Shown here: positions 33,846 through 42,711 of the stretch, one piece after another | Numbering within the stretch: position 1 is the stretch's first letter | Layout: each line of letters opens with the position of its first letter | Assembly (NCBI GenBank): GCA_035765535.1 | Contig: DASTXE010000006.1 | Location: 1 to 64,000, forward strand | DNA from: Rickettsiales bacterium | Lineage (GTDB): Bacteria; Pseudomonadota; Alphaproteobacteria; Rickettsiales; JABCZZ01 | Length of the DNA: 64,000 bases | Direction of reading: 5' to 3' | Notes under the pieces: generated by a model | Told to the model about the DNA's origin: nothing | What the model saw: only the letters and a program-made list of their open reading frames with translations | Databases searched by the model: none | Position numbers and translations under genes: made by a program

Positions 33846-35776
33846 TACTTCGCAGCGCCTTTTACTAAATGATCAACAATATCCGGATTGGCAAGCGTGG
33901 AAGTATCTCCCAGCGCCCCAAGCTCTCCTTCCGCGATTTTGCGCAGGATGCGACGCATGATTTTACCGGAACGAGTCTTAGGCAGCTCATGGGTAAAATG
34001 AATATGATCCGGCGTCGCAATCGGGCCGATCTCGGCACGCACCCATTGAATAAGCTCCTTGGTCAACTGGTCATTGACCTTCACACCGGCATTGAGCGTC
34101 ACATAGGCATAAATACCCTGCCCCTTAATATCATGCGGAAACCCGACGACTGCCGCTTCCGCCACAAGCTTATGCGCCACCAGCGCACTCTCGATCTCCG
34201 CCGTGCCCAGACGATGACCGGATACGTTAATCACATCGTCAACACGGCCCGTGATCCAGTAATAACCGTCTTTATCGCGCCTGCACCCGTCACCGCTGAA
34301 ATAATAGCCTTTGAACGAGGAGAAATAAGTTTGCTCGAAGCGTTCATGGTCGCCGTAAACCGTACGCGCCTGACCAGGCCATGAATCGGCGATACAGAGC
34401 ATGCCCTCGCCTTCCCCTTCGATCACCTTACCGTCACTGTCCAGCAATACGGGCTGCACGCCGAAGAATGGCACCGTGGCGGAACCGGGTTTCAGATCCA
34501 CCGCTCCTGGCAACGGGGCGATCATATGACCGGCGGTCTCCGTCTGCCACCACGTATCCACGACCGGGCAGCGTTCTTCACCCACCATATTGTAATACCA
34601 CATCCAGGCTTCCGGATTGATGGGCTCGCCGACACTCGCAAGCAAGCGAAGGCTACGGCGAGAGGTAAGCTGCACATAGGAATCCCCCTCACGCATCAGC
34701 GCACGGATGGCCGTGGGAGCCGTATAAAAAATACTGACATCATGCTTGTCCACCACCTGCCAGAAACGCGAAGCATCCGGATAACTCGGCACGCCTTCAA
34801 ACATCAGCGTCGTCGCGCCGTTGCATAACGGACCATAGACAATGTAACTATGCCCAGTAACCCAGCCCACATCCGCCGTGCACCAGTAAATCTCGCCTTC
34901 GCGGTAGTCGAACACCAGCTCATGCGTCATGGCCACATAGAGCAGGTAACCCGCCGATGTATGCAGCACTCCTTTGGGCTTGCCCGTTGAACCGGAGGTA
35001 TAAAGAATAAAAAGCGGATCTTCCGCATCCATCGCTTCCGGCGTATGGGTGGCGGATACTGTTTTAATTTCTTCGTGATACCAAAGATCGCGCTTCGGAT
35101 GCCATTCTATATGCCCGCCCGTGCGATGCACCACAAGCACATGCCGCACCTGGGGCAGATCGTGTATGGCCTTATCGACATTGCGCTTGAGCGGAATAGC
35201 CTTACCGCCGCGCACGCCCTCATCCGCCGTGATGATAAAATCACTCTTGCAGTCTTCAATACGCCCTCGCAACGCCTCCGGCGAGAATCCGCCGAACACC
35301 AGCGAATGCACCGCGCCGATGCGCGCACAGGCGAGCATGGCATAAGCGGCTTCCGGAATCATCGGCATGTAAATCGTCACGCGGTCGCCTTTTTTAACGC
35401 CGCGCGCAATCAGCACATTCGTCAGCCTGCAGACATATTCATGCAGTTCACGATAGGTTATATGGCGTGATTCGGAAGGATCATCCCCTTCCCAGATAAT
35501 AGCCGTCTTATCGGCCTTCTTTTCCAGATGGCGGTCGATGCAGTTTGCACTCACATTGAGCTTGCCGCCCTCAAACCACTTAATCGATACATCCGGCGTA
35601 AAACGTGTATTCTTTACCTTATTCCACTTACGCGCCCACTCTAGCCGCTCCGCCTGCTTTCCCCAGAAAGCTTCCGGCGCTTCAATGCTCTCCTTATAAA
35701 GCTCCAGATAGCGCTCACGATTAATATGCGCCGTCTTTGCAAATGCAGGATCAACCGGAATAATTTTCTCAGACAT
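33845..35776 (-). CDS. acsA: Acetyl-CoA synthetase
   Basis: The enzyme converts acetate, ATP and CoA to acetyl-CoA through an acetyl-adenylate. The 643-residue product shows [56 protein letters not shown] and the C-terminal hinge [22 protein letters not shown]. The acetylatable Lys lies in [12 protein letters not shown] prefer the start [10 protein letters not shown] at 35776; an in-frame ATG four codons upstream (35788) is possible and neither has a clear ribosome site. Together with the PHA genes downstream of it on the map it fits a cell that stores and uses acetyl-CoA. Confidence 0.96.
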   Translation of the reverse strand: MSEKIIPVDPAFAKTAHINRERYLELYKESIEAPEAFWGKQAERLEWARKWNKVKNTRFTPDVSIKWFEGGKLNVSANCIDRHLEKKADKTAIIWEGDDPSESRHITYRELHEYVCRLTNVLIARGVKKGDRVTIYMPMIPEAAYAMLACARIGAVHSLVFGGFSPEALRGRIEDCKSDFIITADEGVRGGKAIPLKRNVDKAIHDLPQVRHVLVVHRTGGHIEWHPKRDLWYHEEIKTVSATHTPEAMDAEDPLFILYTSGSTGKPKGVLHTSAGYLLYVAMTHELVFDYREGEIYWCTADVGWVTGHSYIVYGPLCNGATTLMFEGVPSYPDASRFWQVVDKHDVSIFYTAPTAIRALMREGDSYVQLTSRRSLRLLASVGEPINPEAWMWYYNMVGEERCPVVDTWWQTETAGHMIAPLPGAVDLKPGSATVPFFGVQPVLLDSDGKVIEGEGEGMLCIADSWPGQARTVYGDHERFEQTYFSSFKGYYFSGDGCRRDKDGYYWITGRVDDVINVSGHRLGTAEIESALVAHKLVAEAAVVGFPHDIKGQGIYAYVTLNAGVKVNDQLTKELIQWVRAEIGPIATPDHIHFTHELPKTRSGKIMRRILRKIAEGELGALGDTSTLANPDIVDHLVKGAAK

Positions 35777-35862
35777 AACAATGCCCATAAGTAGATTTTA
35801 TATTGAGCGATTCACTTTATGAGCACCGGCTGTTTTATGCAAGCACTGTAACGTTCGTTATT

Positions 35863-36855
35863 TCACAGCTGCTGCTCCTGTGATTCCTTCCAGGCTTGCC
35901 TTAAAGAAGTGAGTCTTTCCTGATGGCTGGAATCTTGTATCGCAGGATATGTTTGCCCTAGCCTTGCAACATGCCCGCCTGCATCCGCCCGATGCTTTTG
36001 GGTGTAATTACTTTTTACAATACGCTGCGCACCATAGACACCTTCCGCAGCCACAATGAGTCCTGTAATCGCTGTCTGCCGTGCAAGATGTTTTGCCTCT
36101 ACGCTACTTCTTCCCTGTTTACGCCAGGCTTCTATCCCTGCAAATGCTGGAGAAAATACATTCAATACACTCCCAATCAAAAATACTCTGTCATGCTTCC
36201 ACATCTTTTTAATGGGGACAAACAATTCCGTATTCAGCTTGCCTAAACCGCCTGGACCGGAAACGGATAGTGATCTCACATCTTCAATAATAGGCTCATC
36301 ATTATGTTTTCTAAAATGGCCATAGCCTTTTAATGACTGCGCTACCAGCTGATATAATCCTGAATAAAGCCTTATTTTCTCAGGTGCATACGCTATCTCT
36401 CCTGCCTTCAATCCAACACCGTGCGCTTTAAGACCTAACTTGATATGATTCAGGTTATTGAACATGAACACCGGCATCAGGATCAGCCATTCAAACTGGG
36501 TAGAAGAGCGCTGCGGGTGCAGGAAGGCATTCGTTATACGTTGCCCCAGTGTATGGCCTTCAGGAAACATTCCACCCCGCGCAGAAGAGAAAGACCAGAC
36601 TTTTTCAGCTATCTGCACCTGTGCACTGAATTCCCTCGGCCTGTCTCTGGTAAGTTTGCCATGCACCAGCCGGGTGCGGGCTGACAGCAGGGATTCATAA
36701 TTGACGTAAGCGAAACAAGCCGTAATAAGACTGCCAAACCAGTTATCACTATTGAAACGTGATTTTGCATAACCCCAGATTTTTTGGCCGAAGCTTTGCC
36801 GCGAATGCGCTTCATTCGCCGGGGTATCCGGTGCGATAGTATTGGCCTCTGCCAT
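35863..36855 (-). CDS. Hypothetical protein, 330 residues
   Basis: I do not recognise this protein. It has no signal peptide and perhaps two weak hydrophobic stretches (near residues 38-52 and 120-132, FEWLILMPVFMFNNLNH, and again near VFLIGSVLNVFSPAFAG). It is rich in Arg, Lys, Gln and His, with a basic, Gln-rich C-terminus. No enzymatic motif is apparent. It lies alone between acsA and dapE with gaps of 86 and 120 bp. The frame is long, free of stops and similar in codon use to its neighbours, so it is probably real. Confidence 0.6.
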   Translation of the reverse strand: MAEANTIAPDTPANEAHSRQSFGQKIWGYAKSRFNSDNWFGSLITACFAYVNYESLLSARTRLVHGKLTRDRPREFSAQVQIAEKVWSFSSARGGMFPEGHTLGQRITNAFLHPQRSSTQFEWLILMPVFMFNNLNHIKLGLKAHGVGLKAGEIAYAPEKIRLYSGLYQLVAQSLKGYGHFRKHNDEPIIEDVRSLSVSGPGGLGKLNTELFVPIKKMWKHDRVFLIGSVLNVFSPAFAGIEAWRKQGRSSVEAKHLARQTAITGLIVAAEGVYGAQRIVKSNYTQKHRADAGGHVARLGQTYPAIQDSSHQERLTSLRQAWKESQEQQL

Positions 36856-36975
36856 AATCTACCCGTAAGGACATGATCTGGCTCAACAATACAAAAATAT
36901 ATCCTGCAATCCAACTCGTAAGGACTGCTGTCACACAATGTTCAAATTAGTTAATAAATCAGGGGGTTAGTCTGT

Positions 36976-38103
36976 CTAGAAATGGCGCAGCACGTGCAGG
37001 TAAATGTCTTTGAGCTTCACCAGATCTTCCACCTTCACACGTTCGTCGATGGCATGCGGAGTGAGACCTGTAGTGCCGAACTCGACAACAGGACAGATAT
37101 CCTTGATAAAACGCGCATCTGACGTGCCGCCCGTCGTGGAAAGATCCGGTGTCAGACCGGTCACTTCCTTGACAGCCTGTACCAGCAAAGCACTCAGTTT
37201 ACCGGGCGGTGTGATGAAGGATTCGCCCGAGACACGCCATTCGAGCTTGGTCTCAGCCTGCGTCAGTGCAATCTGCTCACGCACCCATGCTTCAATGGTC
37301 TGCGCATTGTGCTGATCGTTGAAGCGGATATTAAATTGCGCGCGCGCTTCCGCCGGAATAACATTCCCTGCGGTATTTCCAACATCAATCGTAGTGATCT
37401 CAAGATTAGAGGGAGGAAAAAATTTGCTTCCGCTATCAATCGGCGTCGCCTTCAGCCGCTGCAATATCTCGATGATACTGGTGACGGGGTTATCCGCCAG
37501 CTCAGGATAAGCCGCATGGCCCTGTTTCCCGATAACGGTCAATTTACCGTAAGCACTGCCGCGTCGGCCGATCTTTGCCATCTGACCAAGTTCTTTGGGA
37601 TTGGTAGGCTCACCCACAATGCAGCCGTCAATCTGCTCACCGCGCGCTCTCAACCACGGCAGCATTTTGCGCGTGCCATTGACTGCCACACCTTCTTCAT
37701 CTCCGGTGATTAGCAGGCTGATCGAGCCTTGCATCGGCGTTTTAACCCGTTCACTTACAGCAGCCACAAAAGCCGCAATCGCGCCTTTCATATCCTCTGC
37801 GCCGCGCCCGTAAAGATAACCATCTTTGATAACAGCCGCAAACGGATCGACTGACCATTTTCCGGTATCTCCCGTCGGCACGACATCCACATGACCGGCA
37901 AAACATATGTTAGGCTGTGCTGTACCAAGCCGCGCGTAAAGATTTTCAGTGGGCTCTCCCGGCGCATCCGAAAACGTAACCTGATGGCAAACGAATCCCA
38001 GCGCCTCAAGATGTTTCCTGAGCACGCCCATGACACCCTCATCTTTCGGAGTAATACTGGGAACGCGGATTAATTCCTGGGCAAGTGCAACCGGATCGAT
38101 CAT
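36976..38103 (-). CDS. dapE: Succinyl-diaminopimelate desuccinylase
   Basis: DapE removes succinate from N-succinyl-LL-diaminopimelate in lysine and peptidoglycan precursor synthesis. The 375-residue product has the family length. The di-zinc site is visible as [22 protein letters not shown] and [12 protein letters not shown], plus [17 protein letters not shown] at the C-terminus. The opening [18 protein letters not shown] is typical. It overlaps phaR by 4 bp at its start. Confidence 0.96.
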   Translation of the reverse strand: MIDPVALAQELIRVPSITPKDEGVMGVLRKHLEALGFVCHQVTFSDAPGEPTENLYARLGTAQPNICFAGHVDVVPTGDTGKWSVDPFAAVIKDGYLYGRGAEDMKGAIAAFVAAVSERVKTPMQGSISLLITGDEEGVAVNGTRKMLPWLRARGEQIDGCIVGEPTNPKELGQMAKIGRRGSAYGKLTVIGKQGHAAYPELADNPVTSIIEILQRLKATPIDSGSKFFPPSNLEITTIDVGNTAGNVIPAEARAQFNIRFNDQHNAQTIEAWVREQIALTQAETKLEWRVSGESFITPPGKLSALLVQAVKEVTGLTPDLSTTGGTSDARFIKDICPVVEFGTTGLTPHAIDERVKVEDLVKLKDIYLHVLRHF

Positions 38104-38633
38104 TTCTTACCGGCAACCTTGCGCTGCTGCGACTCTTCTGCTTCGGTTTCTGCTTCCGGCTGCGGTGCTTCCTTAGCAGTAGCGTCAAAAGGATTGAACA
38201 TCGAGAATGCCTTGGTGAACAAGGCAAAATTCTGCTTTCCGATTTCCTCGAACTGGGAAAAAGGCGAGAACGTGGAATTACGCGAGAAATAATCGAACAT
38301 ACGGTCCTGGTTCACAGTGAAATTCTCCATTGTGGCTTCCAGATAGGAAGGCAGGAACTTCTGCATTCTGCCGCCGTAAAACCCGATGATCGTGCGCAGG
38401 AATTTAATCGGGAGCATGCTGTAACCCTTTGATTCCTGATCGAATATGATTTGCGTCAATACCTGGCGGGTAAGGTCTTCTTCGGTTTTTGCATCAATAA
38501 CAATGAAATCTACGCCATTTTTGACCATAGTGCATAGATCATCCAGCGTAATATAGCTGCTCGTATTGGTATCATAGAGACGACGATTGGCGTATTTTTT
38601 AATTACCACCTGACCGTTTGTCATGCCTGGCAT
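38100..38633 (-). CDS. phaR: Polyhydroxyalkanoate synthesis repressor PhaR
   Basis: PhaR binds both PHA granules and TGC-rich operator DNA and represses phasin and PHA genes until polymer forms. The 177-residue product has the PHB/PHA accumulation regulator DNA-binding domain at its start ([25 protein letters not shown]) and the following PHB_acc segment ([16 protein letters not shown] and [18 protein letters not shown]). A charged Glu/Gln-rich tail ends it. The ATG at 38633 has AGGAGG four bases upstream. It is divergent from the PHA synthase locus across a 103-bp gap with TGC/GCA dyads. Confidence 0.94.
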   Translation of the reverse strand: MPGMTNGQVVIKKYANRRLYDTNTSSYITLDDLCTMVKNGVDFIVIDAKTEEDLTRQVLTQIIFDQESKGYSMLPIKFLRTIIGFYGGRMQKFLPSYLEATMENFTVNQDRMFDYFSRNSTFSPFSQFEEIGKQNFALFTKAFSMFNPFDATAKEAPQPEAETEAEESQQRKVAGKK

Positions 38634-38676
38634 AAATCCTCCTCACCGTCTTTTCTATTGTATTTGCTGATAAAGG

Positions 38677-38731
38677 GTGCAATTATGCACGTTTATTCTC
38701 CATTTCTAGCACGTTATTTGCTGCATCGCAA
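38677..38731. promoter_or_regulatory. Candidate PhaR operators
   Basis: Two dyads lie between phaR and the divergent PHA genes: GTGCA-ATTA-TGCAC (38677-38690) and TTGC-TGCATC-GCAA (38718-38731). PhaR of other alphaproteobacteria prefers TGC-rich dyads of the CTGC-N3-4-GCAG kind. The second dyad ends 5 bp before the start codon at 38737, so binding would block expression. Confidence 0.5.
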
Positions 38732-38736
38732 CACAA

Positions 38737-39138
38737 ATGTCTGAAAAAGATGAATATCGGAAACTTGCAGGCCAGTTCATTGATCTGTGGCAGAAAAACA
38801 CAGCAGCCCTGATGAATGACAGCGAATTCGTGCGCACATTCTTACAAATGATGCAGGCAACGTCTTTTTCTGCTAAAGATAACGCAACTTATGGTCACCA
38901 CTCTACTTCATCACCGTCAGCAGGCGCTTCCGCTGCATCTGTTCATGAACATGCTTCCCTTGCTGGCATCGAGGAGCGCCTTACAGCTCTCGAAGGCCGG
39001 ATCGGGGCCCTTGAATCCTCCTTTGTCAGGATCATCTCCGGCATCGGCAGCCTTTCTGCAGAAAGCATGGAACGACCTGCAAAGCGACAGCAAACTCGCG
39101 CTCGCAGTGGAAGAAGAGGCGGAAAAAAGAACAGCTGA
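38737..39138 (+). CDS. Small coiled-coil protein of the PHA locus (PhaE/PhaM-like?)
   Basis: The 133-residue product has an N-terminal helical part (KLAGQFIDLWQKNTAALMND), a Ser/Ala/His-rich linker (about 55-75), a coiled coil (IEERLTALEGRIGALESSF) and a strongly basic tail (PAKRQQTRARSGRRGGKKN). The helix-linker-coiled-coil plan and its place before a PHA synthase recall PhaE subunits of class III synthases. The basic tail recalls PhaM, which binds DNA, granules and PhaC. I infer a synthase partner or nucleoid-granule linker; no family match is certain. Its 3' third overlaps the synthase frame. Confidence 0.6.
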   Translation: MSEKDEYRKLAGQFIDLWQKNTAALMNDSEFVRTFLQMMQATSFSAKDNATYGHHSTSSPSAGASAASVHEHASLAGIEERLTALEGRIGALESSFVRIISGIGSLSAESMERPAKRQQTRARSGRRGGKKNS

Positions 39139-40120
39139 ACTGCTGGCCTGCGTTCATAAATTCAACCGCACTGATTTCACGCGCGATATTCCGGAACCGA
39201 ATGCCGTAATCACAATAGGCAGTGCCAGGCTGCTGGATTATGGCTGTGACAAAGCCAATGCGCCTGCGATTCTGCTCATCCCCTCGCTGATCAACCGCTA
39301 TTACATCATGGACCTCACGAAACGGCTGAGTTTTGCGCGTTATCTGCGTGAGCATGGGATACGCGTATTCATTGTGGATTGGGGAACGCCCCGCGAACAG
39401 GAATATTATCTCAATTGCGCGCTGTATGTGACGGAAGTCCTGGTGCCGATGGCGGAATATATACGCAGGCAAACGACCGGTTCGCTGGCGTATGGCGGCT
39501 ATTGCATGGGAGGATTGCTCGCAATGGCACTGGCCTGTACCCGCCCCGAACTGGCCGATAAAATCGCATTCTTCGCAACACCGTGGGATTTTTTGGCACC
39601 GAGCTTCCCCCGTTTCGCATTGGAAGAACCGGAGATCGAAGAGCTCAGAAAACAGCTAAACGCGAGGGATACTATACCGGCGGAATTCATCCATCTGTTA
39701 TTCCACTACGCTAATCCTTGCGCTTTTCAGAACAAGCTGAAAGACTTCGCCGCCATGGACCCGGCCGCACCGGCTACGCAGGATTTCATCGCGATTGAAC
39801 ATTGGGCGACAGACGGTATCGACATGACCCGCGGCGTGGCCCATGACTGCCTGATCAACTGGACGCAGTATAACCAGCCTGCCAAAGGGCAGTGGCATGT
39901 CGGTGGCAGGCCGGTGCTTCCCCAGGAGCTTACTATTCCAAGCTTTGTCGCCATACCCAAGGATGACAAAATTGTGCCGTCGGACTGCGCCCTTCCGCTT
40001 ACCGCTCAATTGAAAAATCCCACCCTGATCGAACCGTATAGCGGCCATATCAGCATGATGGCCGGAAGGCGGCGCAAATCCGCACTCTGGGAACCGTTCC
40101 GGGAATGGCTCGTCGACTAG
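38891..40120 (+). CDS. phaC: PHA synthase (PhaC-like alpha/beta hydrolase)
   Basis: The C-terminal 350 residues are a PhaC catalytic domain. The lipase-like box is YGGYCMGGLLAM, with Cys as nucleophile as in PHA synthases. The catalytic Asp is in DDKIVPSD and the His in YSGHISMMAG. PSLINRYYIMDLT and VFIVDWGTP are also typical. The enzyme polymerises hydroxyacyl-CoA into polyhydroxyalkanoate. At about 360-400 residues it is close to class III size. The start is uncertain. The frame opens at 38891, another ATG is at 38945, and the conserved part begins near 39050, so the overlap with the previous gene is between 90 and 248 bp. It ends overlapping the CtaA-like gene. Confidence 0.85.
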   Translation: MVTTLLHHRQQALPLHLFMNMLPLLASRSALQLSKAGSGPLNPPLSGSSPASAAFLQKAWNDLQSDSKLALAVEEEAEKRTAELLACVHKFNRTDFTRDIPEPNAVITIGSARLLDYGCDKANAPAILLIPSLINRYYIMDLTKRLSFARYLREHGIRVFIVDWGTPREQEYYLNCALYVTEVLVPMAEYIRRQTTGSLAYGGYCMGGLLAMALACTRPELADKIAFFATPWDFLAPSFPRFALEEPEIEELRKQLNARDTIPAEFIHLLFHYANPCAFQNKLKDFAAMDPAAPATQDFIAIEHWATDGIDMTRGVAHDCLINWTQYNQPAKGQWHVGGRPVLPQELTIPSFVAIPKDDKIVPSDCALPLTAQLKNPTLIEPYSGHISMMAGRRRKSALWEPFREWLVD

Positions 40121-41184
40121 AAATCGTAAGAAATGCTTTTAATCGGGATAAACAGTCTGTGTACGACACTGACTGCAATGCCGAATACTAAAATTGCATC
40201 CGCATAATGCAGCAGCGAAATGGAAGTAGGCTCGGCAAAAAGCAACGTCAGGGTTCCCAGCAGCACCTCCACCACAAAGATCGAAAACAGAATCGCCAGC
40301 AAGTGAGCCACATGAGGGTTATTACGCCCGACAATCCAGAACAATGTAATCAGTCCGAACAATCCCCCCGCAATCAGTTTATGCACGAATTGCGCCGTCG
40401 TAGCATCTTCAAAAAGATTACGGTACCACTGCGTCATCGGCCATAAACCTTCCGGCAGCAGACTGTTATTATCCATGACCGGCACCGTATTGAAAGTCAG
40501 TACCGCATGCAGGCCCGTTTTTGCTCCCCCTAGCACTATCTGCAGCGAAATACCCGCCAGCACGATACAGGCAAAGACTTTCATGAACCAGGAAGGTTTG
40601 GGAAGTTCAAAGCCGCCTATCCCCTGCTTCGGGTAAGTGAAACTAAGCAACTGCCACAACATAAGCGCAAAAAAGACAAACTGCATGCCAGTCTGTATGC
40701 TTAAGCCATAAGGTACGAAATACGGCTCTGCATATAAAGAAGCCGTACTCATATACAGATCGAGAAAATTCCTGACGCTCCCCCACAGAAAAATGGCTGT
40801 AAATGCCGCCACATTGAGCACACTGACCCGCTTAAAACAATAAAAGCATAAAAGCGGAATCAGATACAGCCCGACCAGCAGATATTCCAGAATATAGCGA
40901 GCATAATCGACGAGATAGATTGTCTTGAACCCATATACGTCCATTTCCGGAAACGTCTTGGTAAACTGGGGCAGCTTCCGGTAATCCTCAAAAATAGCCT
41001 CGAATTGCGCATCGTCTACCGGAAACGTTACGGTTTCCAGCGGCTTCCATTTGGTAATCGCGACACCGCCTCCCATAAAATTAGCGGCATAATCCAGCAT
41101 CATAATGGATGCGAACACGGCCAGGCACAGCGAAATCCATATGCTGACCGCAACATTGGGAGTTTTTGAGGTTTGTAGTTGCAT
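40117..41184 (-). CDS. Heme A synthase-like (CtaA/COX15) membrane protein with altered N-half
   Basis: The 355-residue protein has eight predicted transmembrane helices and clear CtaA/COX15 landmarks: [11 protein letters not shown], the segment [23 protein letters not shown], and [22 protein letters not shown]. In the C-terminal half both haem-ligand histidines are kept (QFVHKLIAG and [10 protein letters not shown]). In the N-terminal half both are lost. EWGHR/EYFHR is DYARYILEY here, and the H of the fourth helix (LAAHLG) is replaced in LSIQTG. It may therefore bind one haem and may not make haem A. It is divergent from argG and overlaps the phaC end by 4 bp. Confidence 0.78.
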   Translation of the reverse strand: MQLQTSKTPNVAVSIWISLCLAVFASIMMLDYAANFMGGGVAITKWKPLETVTFPVDDAQFEAIFEDYRKLPQFTKTFPEMDVYGFKTIYLVDYARYILEYLLVGLYLIPLLCFYCFKRVSVLNVAAFTAIFLWGSVRNFLDLYMSTASLYAEPYFVPYGLSIQTGMQFVFFALMLWQLLSFTYPKQGIGGFELPKPSWFMKVFACIVLAGISLQIVLGGAKTGLHAVLTFNTVPVMDNNSLLPEGLWPMTQWYRNLFEDATTAQFVHKLIAGGLFGLITLFWIVGRNNPHVAHLLAILFSIFVVEVLLGTLTLLFAEPTSISLLHYADAILVFGIAVSVVHRLFIPIKSISYDF

Positions 41185-41206
41185 AGCTCCTATTAATGCC
41201 TATAAA
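41179..41206 (+). promoter_or_regulatory. Promoter of argG-sdhE-mfd
   Basis: TTGCAT (41179-41184) and TATAAA (41201-41206) are 16 bp apart, about 40 bp before the argG start. Confidence 0.6.
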
Positions 41207-41245
41207 AGCGAAAAGCAATTTCTACATAGCATATCGGGGACTACC

Positions 41246-42448
41246 ATGAGCAAAAAAATAAAGAAAGTCGTGCTGGCTTATTCCGGCGGGCTGGATACTT
41301 CCATCATCCTGCGCTGGTTGCAGGAAAAATACGAATGCGAGGTTGTCACCTTTACGGCTGATCTCGGCCAGGGTGAAGAGCTGGAACCCGCGCGCAAGAA
41401 AGCCGAGATGATGGGCGCAGCCAGAATCTATGTGGAAGATCTGCGCGAAGAGTTCGTGAAGAACTACGTATTCCCGATGTTTCGCGCCAATACGCTTTAT
41501 GAAGGCGTCTACCTGCTCGGCACCTCCATCGCACGTCCGCTGATCGCCAAGCGCCAGATTGAGATTGCGCTGGAAACCGGTGCAGACGCCGTAGCTCACG
41601 GCGCCACCGGCAAAGGCAACGACCAGGTACGTTTTGAACTCGGTTATTACGCACTGAAACCGGATATCAAGGTCATTGCTCCGTGGCGCGAATGGGATCT
41701 GACGTCCCGCACGAAGTTGATCGAATACGCGGAAAAGCACCAGATTCCGATTGCCAAGGATAAACGCGGCGAAGCTCCCTACTCCACCGATGCAAATCTT
41801 CTGCACATCTCCTATGAAGGCAAGGTGCTGGAAGACCCGTGGCAGGAACCGCATGAAGACATGTTCACACGCTCTGTTGCCCCGGAAAAAGCACCGAACG
41901 AGCCGACCTATATCGAAATCGAATTTGAAGGCGGCGATCCGGTGGCTGTGGACGGCAAGAAAATGTCTCCCGCTACGCTGCTGACACACCTGAACAAACT
42001 GGGTGGTGAAAACGGTATCGGCAGGCTGGACCTTGTAGAAAACCGCTATGTCGGCATGAAATCGCGCGGCATTTATGAAACCCCAGGCGGCACGATCCTT
42101 CTGGCAGCGCATCGTGGTATGGAAAGCCTCACGCTCGACCGTGGCGCAGCACATCTGAAAGACGACCTTATGCCGCGCTATGCCGAGCTGATCTATAACG
42201 GTTACTGGTGGTCACCGGAACGTGAAATGCTGCAGGCATTGATCGACAAATCCCAGGCCAATGTCACCGGCACGGTACGCCTGAAACTGTTCAAAGGCTC
42301 CGTCACCGTTGCAGGCCGCAAATCGCCCGTAAGCCTCTACAGCCAGCAGCATGTAACGTTTGAAGAAGACAGCGTCTACGACCAGAAAGACGCCGCAGGC
42401 TTCATCAAGCTCAACGCGCTGAGGCTTCGCTTGCTCGGAAGGCAGTAA
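41246..42448 (+). CDS. argG: Argininosuccinate synthase
   Basis: ArgG joins citrulline and aspartate with ATP in arginine synthesis. The 400-residue product begins [19 protein letters not shown], which holds the ATP pyrophosphatase P-loop SGGLDTS. It continues with [49 protein letters not shown] and [21 protein letters not shown]. Length and motifs are standard. I use the ATG at 41246, not an earlier in-frame ATG at 41105, because that one lies upstream of the promoter and encodes non-family residues. It overlaps the sdhE start by one base (TAATG). Confidence 0.97.
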   Translation: MSKKIKKVVLAYSGGLDTSIILRWLQEKYECEVVTFTADLGQGEELEPARKKAEMMGAARIYVEDLREEFVKNYVFPMFRANTLYEGVYLLGTSIARPLIAKRQIEIALETGADAVAHGATGKGNDQVRFELGYYALKPDIKVIAPWREWDLTSRTKLIEYAEKHQIPIAKDKRGEAPYSTDANLLHISYEGKVLEDPWQEPHEDMFTRSVAPEKAPNEPTYIEIEFEGGDPVAVDGKKMSPATLLTHLNKLGGENGIGRLDLVENRYVGMKSRGIYETPGGTILLAAHRGMESLTLDRGAAHLKDDLMPRYAELIYNGYWWSPEREMLQALIDKSQANVTGTVRLKLFKGSVTVAGRKSPVSLYSQQHVTFEEDSVYDQKDAAGFIKLNALRLRLLGRQ

Positions 42449-42711
42449 TGGAAAAACAGATCCGCATCAAACGCCTCTATTTCCGCTCGGCGCATCGTGG
42501 CTCCAAGGAGATCGACCTGATCCTGGGCCCCTATGCCGCCGAGAATCTGGAAACGATGAGCGACGATGAACTGGATGAATTCGAGGCCTTTCTTTCCGAA
42601 AACGATACCGATATCTGGGACTGGGTTACCGGAAAGGCGGAGCCTGAGGAAGCATGGAGATACAAAAACCTCCTGGCACGCCTGAGGAAAATTTATGATG
42701 TCACCGGCTGA
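42448..42711 (+). CDS. sdhE: FAD assembly factor SdhE
   Basis: SdhE (DUF339) helps attach FAD covalently to succinate dehydrogenase flavoprotein SdhA. The 87-residue product has the core RLYFRSAHRGSKEIDLILGPYA with the catalytic R-G-x-x-E near residue 15-20, then EFEAFLSENDTDIWDWVTG. Length is normal. It is translationally coupled on both sides: one-base overlap with argG and 17-bp overlap with mfd. Confidence 0.94.
   Translation: MEKQIRIKRLYFRSAHRGSKEIDLILGPYAAENLETMSDDELDEFEAFLSENDTDIWDWVTGKAEPEEAWRYKNLLARLRKIYDVTG

Noticed and set aside
41105-41245. 47-codon extension of ArgG
   Set aside because: It begins inside the divergent CtaA-like gene and upstream of the argG promoter; the family starts at [15 protein letters not shown].
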